Below, one piece after another: positions 1 through 9,873 of a stretch of DNA of 64,000 nt. A program made the translations under genes and the position numbers. Each line of letters begins with the position of its first letter. Positions within the stretch are counted from its first letter, which is position 1. The notes beneath the pieces are model-generated. The model was not told the origin of the DNA. It saw only the letters and a program-made list of their open reading frames with translations, and ran no database searches. This DNA is from Caldithrix sp. (lineage in GTDB: Bacteria; Zhuqueibacterota; Zhuqueibacteria; Thermofontimicrobiales; Sulfurfontimicrobiaceae): the NCBI GenBank assembly GCA_020722815.1, contig DYKB01000006.1:1-64000 (forward strand), in the 5' to 3' direction.

Positions 1-173
1 GGATGAGTTCAAATGCGTGACTTTCACAAATCAGGCCATTTGTTGCGTCCTCTTCTCCTTTAACTTCAATTCCCCGAGTCCAGTACCCAGATGTGGTTCA
101 AGATCAGCCTTTTAGGAGAAGGTTGGGGTGAGGGTCACACGCGTGGTTTAACGATAAAGTGTACGGCAGTGAA
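1..173. repeat. Truncated copy of a dispersed inverted-repeat element
   Basis: The stretch 130-173 (GAGGGTCAC, GCGTGGTTTAA, AAAGTGTACGG, AGTGAA) closely matches the right half of the element at 28943-29090. The rest of 1-130 resembles no gene I know. The element ends two bases before the stop codon of the S51 protein gene that follows on the minus strand. The left part lies outside the window. Confidence 0.55.
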
Positions 174-174
174 A

Positions 175-2220
175 TTATCTGAGCAGTGTGAATTTTGTTT
201 GAAAAAATGTCTGATTAAAATTGATGCTTGCAAAATAAATTCCGGCCGGCGCTAACCCACCATTCCTGGATATTCCATCCCACAAAAGGTCCTGTTCAAA
301 AAAGTTTCCATGAACATTTTTTTCGAAAACAATTTGCCCCAAAATATTATAAATTACGAATTCTAAATTATGAATTTTGGGGCTTTTTTGTTTCATTTTA
401 AAATGGATAAAATTCGTGCCGGGATTGGGAAATGGCTGAATTTGAAAATCCGACGGTATTTGAAATCCATGTTGATTTTTATTCTTCTGGACAGATGTTT
501 TTTGCTGCCAGGTTCTGGTTTTTAAATTATAGACAAATTCAGTATCCGCCGAAAGACAATGTAATTGTGCACCATAAAATGCCGCTGTTTGTTGCGGTGA
601 TAGATAGCTTCGGCGTTTATAATCGGATGAATCGATAACGCTGATTCCCTGCCCATCGATGAGAAGTACTGGAGTTTGTGAGTGTATCGTTAATTCATCC
701 TGATAAATTTCGACGGCACTCTCATCATCCAGGAGAAGACATGGGGCACCGGGTGATTTAATTAATTGCCAGAAAATACCTCCAATTCGATTTTCAGAAA
801 AATCATCATCCCGAAAGATTGCCGGCATGATGTTTATCGGATGGATTAAGCGTGCACCGGCCTTCGTCAATAATTTCCCGTCCTGCAGATTATATTGATT
901 GGATTCAATGTTCGTAATGAAGCTTGTGCCCGCCACTGGTAGTGAAGTTCCAACCCAGAGTAAGTGAACTTCAGGAGTTTTTAGCCGTGAAAACATGGCT
1001 TCGGACAGCACATTTTGGTTGTTCCAGAGATTCTGTGCCGCCGGGAGGGTCAAACCGGCTAAAATAAAGAAATCAGTTTCATCAATTTGTTTCGCCAAAT
1101 CATTTGAAATGAAATTTTCAGCAGTGAGCGGGATTTGGTTGATATTTGAAAATTGAAGGGATTGGGTTAAATAAGCTAAAAATTCTTTGTCGTCCGGACC
1201 GGTGATGAGGATGATTGACTTTTCGCGAGCCTGTTCATAAAACCGATAAAATTGTTCCCGTCCCTGCACCGGGGTTTTTAAACTTTGAAAAATAAGTTTT
1301 GCTGCGGGAGTTTGAATCAAAGCATTCTCTGGCTGAATTGATTTCGCACCTTCGGGTGATGAAATAAGCTGACGATTTACAAAATCATATTTAAAACCGG
1401 CTGTCAAAGCATGAAGCGTCCAGTTTGTAAAGTTTAGCGGAACCTGACTTTCACATTTCAGGAACGAATTGGAATTTGGATGCATGATGAAAACAGCACC
1501 GGCACCTGAAACCAGGCCTTTTCCATCCTGTTCAATGCAGATAGCCGTTCGCTCATCAATCCCTACACCAGGAATGTCTGTCTGCCAGGTTTTATTCCAA
1601 TTCGCGATGAAGGCGAGTAATCGGCCAATACGTGCCCGTCGGGTAAAATGACTATCGAAAAGAACACCTGGCAGGAAGGGTAAAAAATCATCTGCGAGGG
1701 TAATGTCCCGATGAAAAGGATTTTGTATACAATCTTTTGAGATAGCGGAACGATTGGTGGCAATATAATCGATACCTCCCAATACTGCCAGTCCGGCACT
1801 GGTTCCACCAATGACGCCACCTGATTGAAATACCTCACGGATGGCCTGTTCTGTTAACGTACCTTTCCAATATTGATAATACTTATACTGGTCTCCACCA
1901 CGTAAAAATATTAATTTCGCTTTTCGAATTAATTGGTAATTTGCGGAATTATTCGCGGCCTCTCGTGAAGAAATAACCAGGCTCTGGGCGGATACCGCAC
2001 CAAAGCTTTTAAAATATTTTTCCAGCCAGGTTGATCCTTCGTCATAATGAAGCACCAGTGCTGGTCCATTTTGGGCACGTGTTACCATCCACTGATAGGG
2101 TTCATCCGACCAGTCATTATAATTTTCGGTTCCTCCCCCAACAATGCAGAGATAACCCTGTGCGGGTAAATTGGAGGCGAACGATAGAAAAATGATGAAT
2201 ATGATAAAAAGTATTCGCAT
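175..2220 (-). CDS. Secreted cyanophycinase-like S51 peptidase with C-terminal sorting domain
   Basis: 681 residues. A signal peptide (about residues 1-20, ending LPAQG) precedes an S51 domain with the GGTSAG nucleophile elbow (Ser about 141), a DSHF motif (His about 191) and GVGIDERTA (about 218-226), the hallmarks of cyanophycinase-type serine exopeptidases. Residues about 300-590 form a second region I cannot assign. The last about 80 residues (PFPNPG near the start, then a segment ending GIYF...FTLLR) look like a type IX secretion sorting domain, so the enzyme is probably exported and surface-anchored or released. It is the last gene of a minus-strand run holding a second S51 peptidase, an M20 peptidase, a carrier and a TonB-dependent receptor. 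Substrate is unknown: cyanophycin or another beta-linked aspartyl peptide is an inference from the family. Confidence 0.8.
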   Translation of the reverse strand: MRILFIIFIIFLSFASNLPAQGYLCIVGGGTENYNDWSDEPYQWMVTRAQNGPALVLHYDEGSTWLEKYFKSFGAVSAQSLVISSREAANNSANYQLIRKAKLIFLRGGDQYKYYQYWKGTLTEQAIREVFQSGGVIGGTSAGLAVLGGIDYIATNRSAISKDCIQNPFHRDITLADDFLPFLPGVLFDSHFTRRARIGRLLAFIANWNKTWQTDIPGVGIDERTAICIEQDGKGLVSGAGAVFIMHPNSNSFLKCESQVPLNFTNWTLHALTAGFKYDFVNRQLISSPEGAKSIQPENALIQTPAAKLIFQSLKTPVQGREQFYRFYEQAREKSIILITGPDDKEFLAYLTQSLQFSNINQIPLTAENFISNDLAKQIDETDFFILAGLTLPAAQNLWNNQNVLSEAMFSRLKTPEVHLLWVGTSLPVAGTSFITNIESNQYNLQDGKLLTKAGARLIHPINIMPAIFRDDDFSENRIGGIFWQLIKSPGAPCLLLDDESAVEIYQDELTIHSQTPVLLIDGQGISVIDSSDYKRRSYLSPQQTAAFYGAQLHCLSADTEFVYNLKTRTWQQKTSVQKNKNQHGFQIPSDFQIQPFPNPGTNFIHFKMKQKSPKIHNLEFVIYNILGQIVFEKNVHGNFFEQDLLWDGISRNGGLAPAGIYFASINFNQTFFQTKFTLLR

Positions 2221-2403
2221 TGCTTCTCATCTTTACATGATTAAAATGAACAGGGCAAATAGTTCCTTTCCCTGCTCAGGATTTGTTTTAAAAATATTAA
2301 TTCAAGGAAACAGAATAAAAATTGATGAATGATTAAATTTAATATCTAAAATTCTAAAATGGAAATTTATGATATTCTGAATCAATGAAGGACACCCTCC
2401 TGC

Positions 2404-2645
2404 CATAGCCGTCAGGTTAAAGTTCTAACTCATTAAAAAACAAATGAATAGCCACGAGTTTTAGCTCGTGGATCATAATGCTCCCCCAATATTAAACTGG
2501 GTTCTAACCCACAGGAGTACCAGAGCTCGGGCTTAAAAGCCCGGTGATTAGGGGGGCGCTCATTGAACCACGAGCTGAAGCTCGTGGCAATTCAATCGTA
2601 ACTTATTGAAATTCAAATTGTTATCACCTTAACCTGACGGCTATG
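2404..2645. repeat. Long palindromic element, family 1 copy A
   Basis: About 240 bp bounded by inverted ends CATAGCCGTCAGGTTAA and TTAACCTGACGGCTATG. Inside are four hairpins in a row: CCACGAG/CTCGTGG, an ACTGGGTT/AACCCA stem, CGGGCTT/AAGCCCG and a second CCACGAG/CTCGTGG. Related copies lie at 33352-33595, 53420-53785 and 59770-60112. It has no coding capacity and fills most of the 521-bp gap between the S51 and PorV-like genes. The flanking CCCCTCCCAGGAGGGG hairpin (about 2649-2670) resembles the G-rich core of the element at 14702-14888. Confidence 0.85.
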
Positions 2646-2741
2646 CCCCTGGCCCCTCCCAGGAGGGGATTTAGGGGTGGGTTCAGTTCTTCTAAATCCG
2701 AAAACCATTCGTTAATAGTATATTATCTGTCGAAAGTATCG

Positions 2742-3770
2742 CTACTTCCCTTCGACATTATGCCCCTGCCGCCCGTTATCTAAACTGAATCCAACGCCAA
2801 ACCGATGGACATTTCCCAGAACGCCCTGGGTATTATAGGAATAATCAAACCGGGCATTCGTCATCAATGCATTGAAGTTCAAGCCAACACCAAATGCAAG
2901 ACTGCCACTATCGTAATTGACCCGATAAGCTCCCCGTAAATAAACCCGATTTCTAAAATTGTATTCGGTACCAAAAACAAGTCGTTCGTGGTTATCTGAA
3001 GGGACATCGACATCCATGAGTAACGTTAATCTGTTTGATGAAAAAGTGACGGGATCGAAAGCAATTCCCATTTGAAAGGTCTGCGGAACGCGAAATTCAG
3101 GGGTTAATCGTTCCACGCGTGGATTATTGGTCTGATTTCGATCCAGTTCTTTTTGAATTTGTGAATCGACATCCTTTCCATCGAATTTCATCTTTCCGGA
3201 AAAATTACGAATAACCATTCCAATCCGGAGATTTAAAAAATCGGTCCGGTACATAGAACCAACATCAAATGCGACCTGCGAGGCTGTTTGATTCCAGATA
3301 TATTCGTGAATGTATTCTGTGGTAATGCCAAATGTAAATCGATCAGTCAGCGAACGCGCGTAGGATAGTCCAATAGCCAGATCGCCGGCGCCAAAAAATT
3401 CACCAGTGCCTTCACTGGCATATTCAGTGGTAATTTCCATTTCATCCATGTAAAATGAAGTGACGGAAAGACCAATGGCACCGATGCTCCCCAGATTTTT
3501 CACCACACCGCCATAAACCAATTTTGTATTGACTAGCCAGTTGGTATTCGCCAGGTACAGATCGAGATTTTCAGTTTGAATCGCGCCGGCGGGATTCCAA
3601 TAGAGCGCGGCAGCACCTTCAGTTAACGCCGTAATGGCACCACCAAGCGCCGTTCCGCGGGGTTCAACACCAATTTGTAAAAAATTTGCACCGGACTGGC
3701 CCAGGTTTCCCTGCGCTAATCCGAGGGGCAACCAGATGAGAATTATTATTAAAATGAAAAAAGTTTTCAT
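2742..3770 (-). CDS. PorV/PorQ-family outer membrane protein
   Basis: 342 residues with a signal peptide (cleavage near LGLAQG). The mature start carries the family pattern of GANFLQIGVEPRG, GGA and a short AALYWNPAG motif near residues 30-65, followed by alternating beta strands that predict an FadL-like outer membrane barrel. PorV-type proteins act with the type IX secretion system as shuttle or attachment factors for sorted substrates. The gene follows the sorted surface protein by 21 bp and the TonB-dependent receptor lies one gene further upstream, an order often seen in FCB genomes. It may therefore be a dedicated partner of this surface system; a general secretion role cannot be excluded. 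Confidence 0.8.
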   Translation of the reverse strand: MKTFFILIIILIWLPLGLAQGNLGQSGANFLQIGVEPRGTALGGAITALTEGAAALYWNPAGAIQTENLDLYLANTNWLVNTKLVYGGVVKNLGSIGAIGLSVTSFYMDEMEITTEYASEGTGEFFGAGDLAIGLSYARSLTDRFTFGITTEYIHEYIWNQTASQVAFDVGSMYRTDFLNLRIGMVIRNFSGKMKFDGKDVDSQIQKELDRNQTNNPRVERLTPEFRVPQTFQMGIAFDPVTFSSNRLTLLMDVDVPSDNHERLVFGTEYNFRNRVYLRGAYRVNYDSGSLAFGVGLNFNALMTNARFDYSYNTQGVLGNVHRFGVGFSLDNGRQGHNVEGK

Positions 3771-3791
3771 ATTTCATCCCTCTAAGCTTTG

Positions 3792-5711
3792 TTATCGAAT
3801 CACTGCAAAACGGCCAACTTTTTCACCAAAATTGCTTTCAACATGATAAAAATAGACACCGGAAACAATCGGGCGATTTGCATCGGTTAACAGATTCCAT
3901 TCCTCACGTGCCGTTCCATTCTGATGCAAAATCGTTTTGACCAGATCGCCATCGATAGTGAATATTTTAATCGTGCAGTCGTCCACCGGGAGGTGTGTAA
4001 ACGCCAGATTGCGAATTGGTTCACCAAAAGGTGAATTCCCCAGTCGTGCTTCATCCCAAACAGCGGAAATAATATATGGATTTGGCACGACTTTGATGCT
4101 TTCCAGTCCCTGGGCGTTTAATGCCGGTGTGGAAAGGGGTTTCACCTGAACCGCATTGGGTTGATTTGACAGATTCTCCAGATCAGCCAAAATTGGGGAC
4201 TGTTCAATCTTACCTGTTTTTGCGATACGATAGGCACAGAGATTATAATAATAGGTAAAGCCATTATAGACATTTTCATCGATAAATTCATAAGCGCGTG
4301 CTTTAACGGATGTCGCCGCTTTATCGCGCATGGGGATTCGCATAATTTCTTCCCAGTTGGAAAGTGAGGGATCCGTAGTCCGATAGAGAATGTACCCTTC
4401 CAGATCATTTACTGGTGGACTTAAAATCGGATTGGAATATTCAACATCCAGCTTATTACTCCAGTAGAGATACGCCTTTCGATCCCCTGGCAGCCCGATT
4501 AAATCTGGTGCTGGTACGACTGAAATGTTAAATCCATCCCGCGAATATTCCCGAATTTTATCCGTCACTTCCAGCAAATCGGCCTCATTATCGCCAACCA
4601 TGACACCAAGCCAGATTTCTATCCGTTCGCCGGGTTGAATATCAAAAGGTCCATTGCAGATATAGGCGACCATGGCACCACCAATCAGGTTCCCATTTTC
4701 ATCGGTGATACGAGTGGTTGCGGGATCATCGTAATGGGTACCATTTATCGGATTTTTCCCTAAATGAAAGTAGTCGGATACTTTTAACCGGGGATTGTTA
4801 TGAAAGAATGAAGTGTCACTGCACATGAGATAATAGCTCACCGAATCCCAAAAAGCACTGTTGACTGCCACTTCATCGACGGTCACATCGATCCAATGCC
4901 AATCGGTAATACCTTGATTATTTGGAGTTTTGAGAAAAGTGACACCGGAAAGGAAAGGATTTGTCAGCCCCCATTCATCACTAAAACTATTGGAATCATA
5001 GAAATAAACTAATTCGCGACTTTTATCAAAATTAATACAGTCATCTGACCATTCACGCGTATCATTTTCCTGCCCCCCAATATCCAGATCAGAATAAAAG
5101 TTAAAATACATTTGGGTCAGCGGGCGGGTGTTTTTATTTTCAATTTCAAATTTCAGGATTAAAAATTTATCAGCATCCGGTACACCCCAGCTATAAATTG
5201 TTTGATAAACCCGAAAATCGAGCAATTTGTCCAATTCTTTATTATTTTTATAACGCCAGTTGGTGGAATCGCTGTAGACACAGTAGCTTTCCTGCTGGGC
5301 GAGAAAGATTGGATTACCCTGTGCATCTTTAATTGGCCATCCAGTTGCAGGCCAGGTGGCGGGATTATCACTCATGGCAATTTTAGCCTGACCGGAGTTA
5401 TAACCACCGATGGCGTCAAATTCTTCGAAACGGCCGTCAGCGGCACTCACCACATTGGCTGGTTCGCCTATCATCAAACATTGTCGATACATGCAGATAT
5501 GACCGGAATTTATCGGATATTCCAGCGTTTTTTCAAATTGACCGCCGTAAGGATAAAACTGGCCAATATTGGTAGTAAAATAACCAACTTTTCCAATATT
5601 ATGCGTCGCGAAAGCACGATCTTTTAAACCAGCGTGCACCAGCGCGTTGAAGAGAATAACATTGACAAATAAAATGAACAGGCGCATTGAAATTATTTTT
5701 TTTGTACTCAT
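3792..5711 (-). CDS. Surface protein with type IX sorting domain
   Basis: 639 residues. A signal peptide (about 9-28) precedes a large globular region rich in aromatic and Asp/Asn residues that I do not recognise, then a fibronectin-III-like stretch (about residues 430-510) and a C-terminal sorting domain with VVPNPY, then FTIDGDLV and GVYFYHVE...FAVIR. Such proteins are exported through the type IX system. The start codon lies two bases after the stop of the TonB-dependent receptor gene, indicating translational coupling, and a GAGGTCG ribosome site overlaps the end of that gene. It is likely an extracellular binding or enzymatic partner of the receptor. No catalytic motif was found. Confidence 0.75.
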   Translation of the reverse strand: MSTKKIISMRLFILFVNVILFNALVHAGLKDRAFATHNIGKVGYFTTNIGQFYPYGGQFEKTLEYPINSGHICMYRQCLMIGEPANVVSAADGRFEEFDAIGGYNSGQAKIAMSDNPATWPATGWPIKDAQGNPIFLAQQESYCVYSDSTNWRYKNNKELDKLLDFRVYQTIYSWGVPDADKFLILKFEIENKNTRPLTQMYFNFYSDLDIGGQENDTREWSDDCINFDKSRELVYFYDSNSFSDEWGLTNPFLSGVTFLKTPNNQGITDWHWIDVTVDEVAVNSAFWDSVSYYLMCSDTSFFHNNPRLKVSDYFHLGKNPINGTHYDDPATTRITDENGNLIGGAMVAYICNGPFDIQPGERIEIWLGVMVGDNEADLLEVTDKIREYSRDGFNISVVPAPDLIGLPGDRKAYLYWSNKLDVEYSNPILSPPVNDLEGYILYRTTDPSLSNWEEIMRIPMRDKAATSVKARAYEFIDENVYNGFTYYYNLCAYRIAKTGKIEQSPILADLENLSNQPNAVQVKPLSTPALNAQGLESIKVVPNPYIISAVWDEARLGNSPFGEPIRNLAFTHLPVDDCTIKIFTIDGDLVKTILHQNGTAREEWNLLTDANRPIVSGVYFYHVESNFGEKVGRFAVIR

Positions 5712-5713
5712 GT

Positions 5714-8281
5714 TTATCGACCTCGTTTTGGATTAAAGTACAAATTTAAACCCAGATAAATAATGCGGGGAGATCCCCAATTTAACGGATTCGCCGCATA
5801 TTCGGTGGTTCGCCCGTAACTATAATCGGGTCGACCAGTGAAGGGATCGACATAAACCACATTCTTCCGGTTGGTTAAATTATAAACCTCCAGATAAGGC
5901 ATCACCTCCAGGCTGCCAAATTGAATGGGGCGTTCAATTTTTAAATCAATAGTCCAATTTTCAGGCAGGCGTGCATTATTGATTTCATAAGGTTCGGTGG
6001 CACCGCGCGTTCCTTTTGTATAAGGCAGGCCACTACCATATTGAAATAACAAAGAGCTTCTGAAGTTCTGCAGAATATGGACTCCTCCCAGGCTGGGACC
6101 TTCGCCTTTCCTTAATTCGAAAAGCAGATTGGCATTAATGGTATGCCGCTGATCAAATTCCAACGGGAAAAACTTGAGGGTCTGGCGATTGGCTTCTTCA
6201 ATTCCAACCCGTTCCAAGGGTCCCGAACTACTTCCTTCGGCGATGGAATAGGTATAGTTCATTTGACCCGACCAGAAGCGACCGTAAATTTTTCGTAACT
6301 GGATTTCAAATCCATTATTATAGGCGAAATCTTCATTGATATGTAAGGAGAAAGTTTCCCAATACTCCGGTTTATCCGCTGGATAAAAAGTTCTGGCACC
6401 GGTAAGATTCGTGATGCGTTTGCTATATACCGAAACGTTGAACAGATAGTTTTCAAAGAGTTGTTGACTTAATCCAAATTCGTAGGTTATCGTTTTTTCA
6501 GGTTTTAAATCCGGATTGCCGAAACGACCATTTCCGCTTCGCAGGTTCATGATGATATTGTCATCATAGTCAATGTCCCCATCTTTGTCCACATCGTAGA
6601 CCCCTTCGGAATTCGACTCACTGATGCTTTTGTAAATAAACTGATATTCTGGTCGTTGAAAGTAATGTCCATAGCCAAAGTGGAAGACGGTTTTATCACT
6701 TACCGGATATGAAATCCCCAAGCGGGGGCTAAGTTGTGTACGAACCTTGGCGGTTTTTAGCTCGTCAAGCCGTTTGTTAAAAGTGTCATACGGATTCGGC
6801 CAGTAATCGGAATTGGGATCGGTTAAATCGAATCGTAATCCGGCGCTCAAAATGATACTTGAGAAATTAATTTTATCCTGAATATAAGCAGCGGCCTCTA
6901 ATGGTTTTTTGAGGTAATTATCCAGGATATGATCATCATAATACGGGGTGTTAATATAAAATCGATCAAGCTCATGTTGTTTAACCTCAAAACCAAATTT
7001 GACTTCGTTATAATTATAGGCCTGCCAGAATAGATCACTTTTGAGACCAAAAGTTTTTTGATCGTCTTCTTCATACGTACTGACGAAACTCTGAAGATAG
7101 AACTCTTTATTGGCATCGCGTTGATAGGCTGGCGTTAATTTTCGATAATCAAAATCACCGCTGTCATAATGGTAACTGCTATAATAGAAATTAAAGGTAT
7201 AATAAAGCCGCGGTGTCAGCGTGTGCGTAATGCCCAATTGTGCCATTTTTGAATTAGTTCGCGGCTCATACCAGTATTGGTCGGGAATATATTTCCAGGC
7301 GTGCGAATAGCTTTTCCGTTTACCTGTTGACAGGTTTAATCCCAAAGAAATTTTAAAATTATTGAGATGCCGATCGGTTATTTTACCGAAAATATTCCTC
7401 TCGGTACGATACCCCCAGGGGAGATAGTTATCCCGGTCATCATGCGAAGCCGAAAGATAAAAATTCGTTTTTGGAGAAAAAATCGGCCCCTTCAAATTTC
7501 CCCGCAGCACCAATCGATTATAATTCTGGCTATTTTCTTCAAATCCAGCTTTTGAGGATTTAATATCCAGATTTCCGTTCAATCGGCTACTTCCTTCTTT
7601 CGTGGTGATATTAATAATACCACTCATTGAATTGCCATATTCGGCACTGTAGGTTCCGGAGATAACCTGCATCTCCTGGATAATATCCCGGTTGATGATT
7701 TCGGAAGATGAAATTTCGGAAAATAACGGATCAGTCATCGGAATGCCGTCGATAAAATAAGTTACTTCACCGGACCGGCCTCCCCGAAAATGTAAGCCAC
7801 CGGAACTGACGACTCCCGGTTGGGTTTGTAATACATCGCTAATCGATGTGGTGGGGATTCGGGTGATATCATTCGCGGTGACCGTGCGTTGGGTTGCGGC
7901 AATATCCTTCTCGATCACAGGTCGTTCCGCGACAACGATGACCTCTTCGGCCCCTATTACTTTCGACGCCAGCGAAAAATCAGCATAAGCAATTCGATTG
8001 GACTGAACTTGTACCGCGGTCTGACGAACTGAATTATAACCCATCATATCCACGCGTAAATTGTATTCACCGGGTGGAATTTGTAAGATGACAAATTTTC
8101 CGGTCAGGTCCGTTGCCGCACCCTGTTGAGTTCCCTCAACGATCACGCTGGCACCAATCAGCGGTTCGCCGGTTTCCTGGTCGAAAACTCTCCCACTGAT
8201 TTTGCCATAATTTGCAGCCTTAAGGCTCGATCCAGCTAAACTGAAGATCAAAAAACTTAGCAAAAGAATTCGTTTAAGCAT
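5714..8281 (-). CDS. TonB-dependent receptor with carboxypeptidase-regulatory-like N-terminal domain
   Basis: 855 residues. A signal peptide (about 1-22) is followed by a carboxypeptidase-regulatory-like beta-sandwich (about 24-110: ISGRVFDQETGEPLIGASV, then GEYNLRVDMMGY), a plug domain (about 125-230: RIPTTSISDVLQTQPGVV, then GLHFRGGRSGEVTYFIDGIP) and a C-terminal barrel ending in an aromatic-rich strand. It would import a ligand across the outer membrane using TonB energy. No TonB, ExbB or ExbD gene is nearby. Coupling to the sorted surface protein and neighbouring peptidase genes suggests a peptide-like ligand; this is inference, since substrate cannot be read from the barrel. Confidence 0.9.
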   Translation of the reverse strand: MLKRILLLSFLIFSLAGSSLKAANYGKISGRVFDQETGEPLIGASVIVEGTQQGAATDLTGKFVILQIPPGEYNLRVDMMGYNSVRQTAVQVQSNRIAYADFSLASKVIGAEEVIVVAERPVIEKDIAATQRTVTANDITRIPTTSISDVLQTQPGVVSSGGLHFRGGRSGEVTYFIDGIPMTDPLFSEISSSEIINRDIIQEMQVISGTYSAEYGNSMSGIINITTKEGSSRLNGNLDIKSSKAGFEENSQNYNRLVLRGNLKGPIFSPKTNFYLSASHDDRDNYLPWGYRTERNIFGKITDRHLNNFKISLGLNLSTGKRKSYSHAWKYIPDQYWYEPRTNSKMAQLGITHTLTPRLYYTFNFYYSSYHYDSGDFDYRKLTPAYQRDANKEFYLQSFVSTYEEDDQKTFGLKSDLFWQAYNYNEVKFGFEVKQHELDRFYINTPYYDDHILDNYLKKPLEAAAYIQDKINFSSIILSAGLRFDLTDPNSDYWPNPYDTFNKRLDELKTAKVRTQLSPRLGISYPVSDKTVFHFGYGHYFQRPEYQFIYKSISESNSEGVYDVDKDGDIDYDDNIIMNLRSGNGRFGNPDLKPEKTITYEFGLSQQLFENYLFNVSVYSKRITNLTGARTFYPADKPEYWETFSLHINEDFAYNNGFEIQLRKIYGRFWSGQMNYTYSIAEGSSSGPLERVGIEEANRQTLKFFPLEFDQRHTINANLLFELRKGEGPSLGGVHILQNFRSSLLFQYGSGLPYTKGTRGATEPYEINNARLPENWTIDLKIERPIQFGSLEVMPYLEVYNLTNRKNVVYVDPFTGRPDYSYGRTTEYAANPLNWGSPRIIYLGLNLYFNPKRGR

Positions 8282-8332
8282 TGTTTTTTCTCCACAATCG
8301 TGAAACGCCTGATAAAAAAGAATTGATAGTGG

Positions 8333-9724
8333 TTAAAATGGCCCCCATTTTATTAAAACCGGGGGAATTAACAATAATAAACCCAGGATAAAGAGGAATA
8401 TTTCGAAACGAAACAACCATTTTGCCCAGACTTCCCAGGGAATTCTGGCCATTCCCAGTACGGCCATGGTTACCCCTGAAGTGGGAATGATCATGTTGGT
8501 AAATCCGTCACCCAATTGATAAGCCAGTACCGAAGTTTGCCGGGTAACACCGATAATATCCGCCAATGGTGCCAGAATCGGCATGGTCAGGGCAGCTTTT
8601 CCGCTTCCGGAAGGAATAAAAAAATTCAGAATTGTATTGATCACAAACATAAATTGGGCGGAAACAATCGCATGAAATGAAGCTGTCATCCTGGAAAGAC
8701 CATACATAATCGTATCGATGATTTGACCTTCGGTGGCAATGATTACGATAGCTTTTGAAAATCCGATGACCAGTGCTGCACCAATCAAGTCTTTTGTTCC
8801 CTCCACGAAACAATCAGTCATTTCATTAAAGGATAATCCGGCGGTAAAGCCGATGATTAATCCCATCCCAAGGAAAAGTGCAGCAATCTCGATGATGAAC
8901 CAATTATAAAATAAGACGCCAAAAATCATGGCGCAAATTGTCAGACCAAACCAGATGAGAATCAAAATATGCCGCCAATGAAATTCCATTGATTCCGGCA
9001 GGTTGGCTTCGAGTTCTTTCTGTCGCTGTCGGTCGAGTTCATAAACCGGGCTGGCTTTTGGATTTCTGGTAATGAGTCTGGCATAGCACATCATGAACAC
9101 AATCCCGACAACGGTCACAATAATCCAGACAATGAAGCGATAAACTAAACCGGAATAAGTTGGCAGTTCTGCAATACTCTGGGCAATGCCAATGGTAAAC
9201 GGATTAAAAAGCGCGCCAGCGAAACCGAGTCCAGCTCCAATAAATGGTAATGATGTGCCAATAATTGAATCATATCCGACTGCCAGCGACATGGTGATGA
9301 AAATCGGGATGAAGGGAATCACCTCTTCGCTCATTCCAAAAATGGCGCCGAAAATTGAAAAGAGGGTCATTGTCACGGGAATAATGATGAGCCGGCGGTT
9401 ACGTAAAGATTTTGCGAGGCGTAAGATAGAAACCGTAATCACTTTCGTTCGCTGAATGATAGCGAATACGCCGCCAATGAGTAAAATAAATCCAATAATA
9501 TCCGCCATCTGGATGATGCCTTTGATAGGGGCTTTTAGCAGGGCAAATAGTCCCTGTGGCTTGCCTGGAACAAATTTAAAATTGGTACCATCGACAAGCT
9601 CTTTGCCTGCCTTATTGATGATTCGCTCGTATTTTCCACCGGGAATAATCCAGGTAAGCAGTGTCACAATAATGATAAAAGAAAAAATAATGACCAGGGT
9701 ATGTGGCATTTTCATTTTTTTCAT
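8333..9724 (-). CDS. YfcC-family inner membrane carrier
   Basis: About 463 residues with roughly a dozen hydrophobic segments. The start MKMPHTLVI with TWIIPGGKYE, a FGMSEEVIPFIPIF stretch and the late NFFIPSGSGKAALTMPI match the YfcC/DcuC-like family of carriers (C4-dicarboxylate or basic amino acid type). I use the ATG at 9724; a TTG at 9739 would add five residues, and neither has a clear ribosome site. It lies between the receptor and the S51/M20 peptidase genes, so it plausibly carries the amino acids or dipeptides released by them across the inner membrane. Confidence 0.8.
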   Translation of the reverse strand: MKKMKMPHTLVIIFSFIIIVTLLTWIIPGGKYERIINKAGKELVDGTNFKFVPGKPQGLFALLKAPIKGIIQMADIIGFILLIGGVFAIIQRTKVITVSILRLAKSLRNRRLIIIPVTMTLFSIFGAIFGMSEEVIPFIPIFITMSLAVGYDSIIGTSLPFIGAGLGFAGALFNPFTIGIAQSIAELPTYSGLVYRFIVWIIVTVVGIVFMMCYARLITRNPKASPVYELDRQRQKELEANLPESMEFHWRHILILIWFGLTICAMIFGVLFYNWFIIEIAALFLGMGLIIGFTAGLSFNEMTDCFVEGTKDLIGAALVIGFSKAIVIIATEGQIIDTIMYGLSRMTASFHAIVSAQFMFVINTILNFFIPSGSGKAALTMPILAPLADIIGVTRQTSVLAYQLGDGFTNMIIPTSGVTMAVLGMARIPWEVWAKWLFRFEIFLFILGLLLLIPPVLIKWGPF

Positions 9725-9769
9725 GTCGCTTAAGCCCAAAAATAAATGATAAATTCAAAATAATAATTC

Positions 9770-9850
9770 AGACCTTCGAGATTCTTTATTTAATCCCGTT
9801 GTTTTTAAGTCAATTTACCTGATAGCAGGCTTACGAACCTCAAAGGTCTG
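9770..9850. repeat. AGACCTTCGAGGTTT-type inverted repeat, degenerate copy
   Basis: Ends AGACCTTCGAG and CCTCAAAGGTCT face each other across about 55 bp. Copies with better-preserved ends are at 24235-24315 and 48637-48722. It separates the carrier gene from the S51 peptidase gene. Confidence 0.6.
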
Positions 9851-9873
9851 TATTTGAGGGAATACGGATATTT

